Of a DNA stretch of 35,616 bases, positions 33,186 to 35,616 are shown piece after piece (the stretch's first letter is position 1; every line of letters starts with the position of its first letter). The notes beneath the pieces were generated by a model. That model saw only the letters and a program-made list of their open reading frames with translations, was not told the origin of the DNA and did not search any database. A program made the translations under genes and the position numbers. Source of the stretch: a virus; IMG/VR virus record IMGVR_UViG_3300034101_000598, positions 1 to 35,616 of that record; one strand, written 5' to 3'.

Positions 33186-33871
33186 TATTCAACTTCCACC
33201 GTGATTGCTTCTAACTCCGACTTGCGCCGGTCCTTTGCTTCGTTCAAGCGGCGTTCTAACTCGCCGTCTTTCGCTTTTTTGGCGGCTTTAATTGCGGCAA
33301 TGTAGGCATTCTTTAAGCCGTCCAAGTCTGCCGCAGCCATGATTGCGTCGACCGGATCGACTGCCGTTTCCATTTCCGTATACGCCACTGGCGTACCGGC
33401 CATGTCGCGTACTTCCTCGACCGTGTACGTGCCGACCGTAACGCCGGGGTACACCGTGCGGACACCCTCGCTAATCACGCGGGCTTTCAGCATGGCGCGT
33501 GGGAACTTTGCCCACGTCGGGTTATTGGCAACACCGGCACGTTTGGCGCGTTCGATGGTCCAATCGACAACGACCGAGCCACCTTGCGGGTGCGTGAATC
33601 GTGCAGATACCTTGTCGTCCGTGAAGTCTAGCCACTCCACGCGACCGCCCGCAGTCTGAAAGCGGGCCAGCATTGCGTCGGACTTCAACGCGGGTTTGCC
33701 GTTGATAACGTGATAGTCACGCGCCGCGATAGCAGGGTGCAAACCCTCGGCTTGCGCGATGAGCATTAGCGACATGGCTTGCTCTGGCGTTCGCACGCCA
33801 AACATTCCCGACTTGGCGACGGCGACCGCCATCGTTTGAATATCGTTTACCGATACGATTGCATTAGACAT
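33185..33871 (-). CDS. RecT-family single-strand annealing protein
   Basis: This 228-residue protein starts MSNAIVSVNDIQTMAVAVAK, then SGMFGVRTPEQAMSLMLIAQ, AEGLHPAIAARDYHVINGKP, ALKSDAMLARFQTAGGRVEW, and PTWAKFPRAMLKARVISEGV. The 'E-G-L-H/N-P...V-I-N/G-G-K-P-A-L-S/K-x-D-A-M-L-A-x-F' pattern is that of RecT/RedB-type annealing proteins. It pairs ssDNA ends produced by the adjacent exonuclease. The gene lies downstream of the exonuclease, with an 8-base overlap, and upstream of the SSB-like gene. Confidence 0.88.
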   Translation of the reverse strand: MSNAIVSVNDIQTMAVAVAKSGMFGVRTPEQAMSLMLIAQAEGLHPAIAARDYHVINGKPALKSDAMLARFQTAGGRVEWLDFTDDKVSARFTHPQGGSVVVDWTIERAKRAGVANNPTWAKFPRAMLKARVISEGVRTVYPGVTVGTYTVEEVRDMAGTPVAYTEMETAVDPVDAIMAAADLDGLKNAYIAAIKAAKKAKDGELERRLNEAKDRRKSELEAITVEVE

Positions 33872-34496
33872 TTTGAATTTCCCGTAGTTTTGTAACCATA
33901 GCGTCGACTTCGGTTAAGAACTGGTCGACGTTTTCTTCGATCAACGAAATCATTTTTTCGTCGCGTTCAATGCGTTGTACGTACAACTTCAAACCTTCCG
34001 GCATTCGTGGGTCGTACGAAATGAAGTCCGCGTAACTTCGATGGGTCACATATAAGTTACCTTGGATTTGGTACGCGTGTTCGTCCGGCATCCCGTTAAG
34101 GATGGTGCGAACGTGTATGCCACTCGACCACGGGCATTTGATTTCGATTAGCCCGTCTTTACCAACCAAGCCGTCCGGCGATCCGCCGAACATCCGTTTT
34201 TCGTGGACCCACAAGCCTGTTTCCTCGACTTCAATTTGCCGCGACCATGCGTACTCGACGCGTGCCGCCGGTTCGTTATCCGTACCGTGTTGCATTGCCG
34301 AGTTGGTAAAGTGCGGGACAGGTTGGCCGGTTAATCGCTCCGTGACGATTTCGATTAAGTAACCATCACGCGCAGCCGACGACTTACCGGACTTCAAAAA
34401 ATCGCATACGTCTTTAAGCCGCGACGACGTAACGCGACCCACGCGGGCAGACAACCAGTCGCCCGAACCTTGCACAACATCCACTAACCTAAACAT
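33864..34496 (-). CDS. YqaJ/lambda-type recombination exonuclease
   Basis: This 210-residue protein (MFRLVDVVQGSGDWLSARVG) contains RVTSSRLKDVCDFLK, a central GGSPDGLVGKDGLIEIKCPW with Asp, Glu-x-Lys residues typical of the YqaJ/lambda exonuclease active site, and HAYQIQGNLYVTHRSYADFI. It degrades one strand of double-stranded ends for use by the RecT-like partner. ATG 34496 with GGCGG five bases upstream was chosen; a GTG at 34502 within a GTGA overlap is an alternative. Together with the neighbours it forms a Red-type recombination set. Confidence 0.88.
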   Translation of the reverse strand: MFRLVDVVQGSGDWLSARVGRVTSSRLKDVCDFLKSGKSSAARDGYLIEIVTERLTGQPVPHFTNSAMQHGTDNEPAARVEYAWSRQIEVEETGLWVHEKRMFGGSPDGLVGKDGLIEIKCPWSSGIHVRTILNGMPDEHAYQIQGNLYVTHRSYADFISYDPRMPEGLKLYVQRIERDEKMISLIEENVDQFLTEVDAMVTKLREIQNV

Positions 34497-34650
34497 AGTC
34501 ACCGCCCATCCGTCCGCGACGGCACTTCCAATTCGGCGGCGGGACTGACGACCAGTCGTAATCCCGAAGCATTTTCTTTTCCCGTTTCGCCGCCCACAGT
34601 GCGATTAACAGCACTGTTCCGACGATTAAGATACTCACGATATAACGCAT
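34489..34650 (-). CDS. Small membrane protein overlapping in another frame
   Basis: This 53-residue protein starts MRYIVSILIVGTVLLIALWA with a hydrophobic segment at residues 3-19 and a charged tail (AKREKKMLRDYDWSSVPPPN). AGGGTGG lies about 9 bases before its ATG. It lies almost wholly inside the gene at 34499-34735 in a different frame, like embedded small phage membrane genes. Support is from hydrophobicity and ribosome-binding site only. Confidence 0.45.
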   Translation of the reverse strand: MRYIVSILIVGTVLLIALWAAKREKKMLRDYDWSSVPPPNWKCRRGRMGGDYV

Positions 34651-34735
34651 ACTTTGATACCACCCTAGTCGACCCGTCTGGATCAATCACCGAAACGAAT
34701 TCCGACAGGTTCAAAAAGAATTCGTCTTCGTGCAT
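34499..34735 (-). CDS. Hypothetical early protein
   Basis: This 78-residue protein starts MHEDEFFLNLSEFVSVIDPD with GGAG 8 bases before the ATG; a longer frame upstream to 34774 would overlap the preceding membrane gene. The sequence STRVVSKYALYREYLNRRNS suggests a small alpha/beta N-terminus, while the C-terminal half, overlapped by the membrane-protein frame, looks less protein-like (TVGGETGKENASGLRLVVSP). Function unknown. Confidence 0.5.
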   Translation of the reverse strand: MHEDEFFLNLSEFVSVIDPDGSTRVVSKYALYREYLNRRNSAVNRTVGGETGKENASGLRLVVSPAAELEVPSRTDGR

Positions 34736-34740
34736 TGCTG

Positions 34741-34875
34741 CTACTCCGTGTAGTGCGTGTTCGGGTTGTCGCACGACTTACCATCGCACGGAACGATGAT
34801 CCCGGCGACGATTAACAGAATCAGTAAACCGATTGCTTGCGGCAACCAATCGCGTTTTGTGTATTTGCGTTGCAT
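34741..34875 (-). CDS. Small single-helix membrane protein (44 aa)
   Basis: This 44-residue protein (MQRKYTKRDWLPQAIGLLIL) has a positively charged N-terminus and one hydrophobic helix (QAIGLLILLIVAGIIVP, residues 13-29), then a short tail with two Cys (CDGKSCDNPNTHYTE). The orientation rule places the tail outside the cytoplasm. It was found below the 60-codon cutoff. GGGGTAA lies upstream of its ATG. Function unknown. Confidence 0.6.
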   Translation of the reverse strand: MQRKYTKRDWLPQAIGLLILLIVAGIIVPCDGKSCDNPNTHYTE

Positions 34876-34880
34876 GGTTG

Positions 34881-35129
34881 TTACCCCGAAATTTGCATTT
34901 TGTTGATTGCAGCCAATGTCGCTTTCGCACTTGCTTTAATCGACGGGCATAAATCCGGGCCGAATTTGTGTGCGTAAAATTCCGCGTCCGACCACAACGA
35001 ATTTAAGTGCGGGTCGTATGCGCTGATATAAACGTGTTGATCAGTTGATTTAATGTCATCCGGCGTCGGCAAGCCGCGTTCGTAATGATCAAGATAAAAC
35101 TTCCAAGGAATTTTGATTAACTTTTGCAT
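34881..35129 (-). CDS. Hypothetical early protein
   Basis: This 82-residue protein starts MQKLIKIPWKFYLDHYERGL and includes TPDDIKSTDQHVYISAYDPH and FYAHKFGPDLCPSIKASAKA TLAAINKMQ. The pattern of a short N-terminal beta/helix, a His-rich middle and a C-terminal helix resembles other small phage early proteins of unknown role. It is preceded by an AGGGAAC site belonging to the 40-bp leader repeat. Confidence 0.65.
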   Translation of the reverse strand: MQKLIKIPWKFYLDHYERGLPTPDDIKSTDQHVYISAYDPHLNSLWSDAEFYAHKFGPDLCPSIKASAKATLAAINKMQISG

Positions 35130-35134
35130 GATTG

Positions 35135-35174
35135 TTCCCTAGGTAAAGAAGGGACCGCTTACGCGGCCACCTTT
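35135..35174 (-). repeat. 40-bp leader/terminal repeat, copy A
   Basis: This sequence is repeated at 35357-35396 with one difference in 40. On the minus strand it contains the coding end (V-A-A-stop) of the gene at 35159-35347, then CCTAGGGAA, the ribosome-binding site of the next gene. The CCGC-TTAC-GCGG core can form a small hairpin around the stop codon. Confidence 0.85.
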
Positions 35175-35347
35175 GATTTAGCAATTTGCTTGGCGTAAAC
35201 CTGACCCGTGACGTACGCAATAACGTCGTCATTCATACGAGCCGGTTCGCCAACAAACCCGCGTTGCCAAGCATCACGAAATTCTCCGTCGATATACGGA
35301 TTCGAGTCTTCGCCGAATTGCCACCACTCAAAAGTTTGAACGCTCAT
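35159..35347 (-). CDS. Hypothetical early protein
   Basis: This 62-residue protein starts MSVQTFEWWQFGEDSNPYID. The region DGEFRDAWQRGFVGEPARMN DDVIAYVTGQVYAKQIAKSK is helical and acidic/aromatic at its N-terminus. It has an AGGGAAG site 10 bases before ATG. Its last codons (KVAA) are repeated as a coding relic upstream of it near 35381-35396. No function recognised. Confidence 0.65.
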   Translation of the reverse strand: MSVQTFEWWQFGEDSNPYIDGEFRDAWQRGFVGEPARMNDDVIAYVTGQVYAKQIAKSKVAA

Positions 35348-35356
35348 GTTTTGTAC

Positions 35357-35396
35357 TTCCCTAGGTAAAGAAGGGGCCGCTTACGCGGCCACCTTT
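35357..35396 (-). repeat. 40-bp leader/terminal repeat, copy B
   Basis: Second copy of the 40-bp unit, with a perfect GGCCGC-TTAC-GCGGCC hairpin. On the plus strand the hairpin is followed by ACCTTTTTG, a terminator-like T run. On the minus strand the reading frame through it ends K-K-V-A-A-stop, although the gene upstream (35413-35553) ends in another frame before it. Confidence 0.85.
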
Positions 35397-35412
35397 TTGT
35401 GAATGTGCTGTT

Positions 35413-35553
35413 TTATCCAACCATGTTTACGCTTCTAACAACGTAACCCATGCGTTCGACTATCTTTGCGGCTTGGTTTCTGGTTCTTGCCTGAACAGAA
35501 ATGAACGCGATATTTCCCTGCTCATTTTTAATTTCAACGTCGTATGAGTGCAT
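35413..35553 (-). CDS. First leftward early gene, small protein (46 aa)
   Basis: This 46-residue protein (MHSYDVEIKNEQGNIAFISV) shows a beta-beta-alpha pattern: YDVEIKNEQGNIAFISVQAR, then TRNQAAKIVERMGYVVRSVN. AGGGAAA lies 8 bases before its ATG. It is the first gene after the leftward promoter on the circular map. A small regulator or host-takeover protein is possible but unproven. Confidence 0.6.
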   Translation of the reverse strand: MHSYDVEIKNEQGNIAFISVQARTRNQAAKIVERMGYVVRSVNMVG

Positions 35554-35587
35554 TGTTGTATTTCCCTAGTTGGGACAGCACCGCGCC

Positions 35588-35616
35588 GTCCATGTGAGCC
35601 ATGTTAACTGATATTT
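35588..35616. repeat. Right copy of 29-bp terminal direct repeat
   Basis: Identical to bases 1-29. Between 35554 and here there is no gene, only the leader of the leftward transcript, including a short inverted repeat (GGAC...GTCC) before the ribosome-binding site. Confidence 0.95.

Overview
The window is a complete or nearly complete genome of a tailed double-stranded DNA phage of lambda-like siphovirus design. It has a 29-base exact direct repeat at its two ends, so it is best read as a circular molecule of about 35,587 bp or a contig closed by a short overlap. The host is probably a Gram-negative bacterium, likely a proteobacterium. This is inferred from the lambda-type portal, GpA-type terminase, Q-type antiterminator, gpG/GT frameshifted chaperone and J-type tail tip. 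No integrase and no full-length repressor were found; a single 59-residue Cro-like HTH protein is the only obvious transcription switch.

Layout. The contig ends fall inside a divergent early control region with a strong minus-strand promoter and repeated GTTAACTG-type operator-like sites. Rightward from it lie the Cro-like gene (115-294), a replication gene with an embedded iteron/purine-tract origin candidate (392-1165), and a tightly overlapping run of small early genes, including a DUF3310 protein, a VRR-NUC-type nuclease and a Q-like antiterminator ending at 4059. A late promoter and weak terminator candidate follow, then a tail-Z-like gene, terminase subunits, a gpW-like protein and the portal (4164-9379). 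Next comes a cassette that interrupts the usual portal-protease-capsid order: a collagen-like fibre, a glycine-rich adhesin-like protein, a small protein, a prolyl-4-hydroxylase-type oxygenase and a glycosyltransferase (9381-15845). The head genes resume with a protease-capsid fusion (15835-18222). A second accessory insert follows (MptE/DUF115-like protein, small basic protein, methyltransferase), then connector, tail terminator, tail tube, frameshifted chaperone, short tape measure and tail-tip genes (19487-28927). A lysis block (membrane proteins, holin-like, GH24 endolysin) and an HExxH protein, a metallophosphoesterase and a Cys-rich protein close the rightward half at 32019.

The minus strand from 35553 down to 31976 is a second early operon. 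It encodes small unknown and one-helix membrane proteins, a YqaJ/lambda-type exonuclease, a RecT-type annealing protein, a mini SSB-like protein with an acidic DDEIPF tail, and a conserved phage protein.

The most interesting system is the fibre cassette. A roughly 390-residue Gly-Pro-Thr/Gly-Pro-Gln collagen region is encoded beside an Fe(II)/2-oxoglutarate oxygenase with prolyl-hydroxylase-like residues and a GT2 glycosyltransferase. This suggests a fibre that the phage itself hydroxylates and/or glycosylates. That functional link is an inference from context. Family names rest on reading motifs and gene order; no database search was possible.
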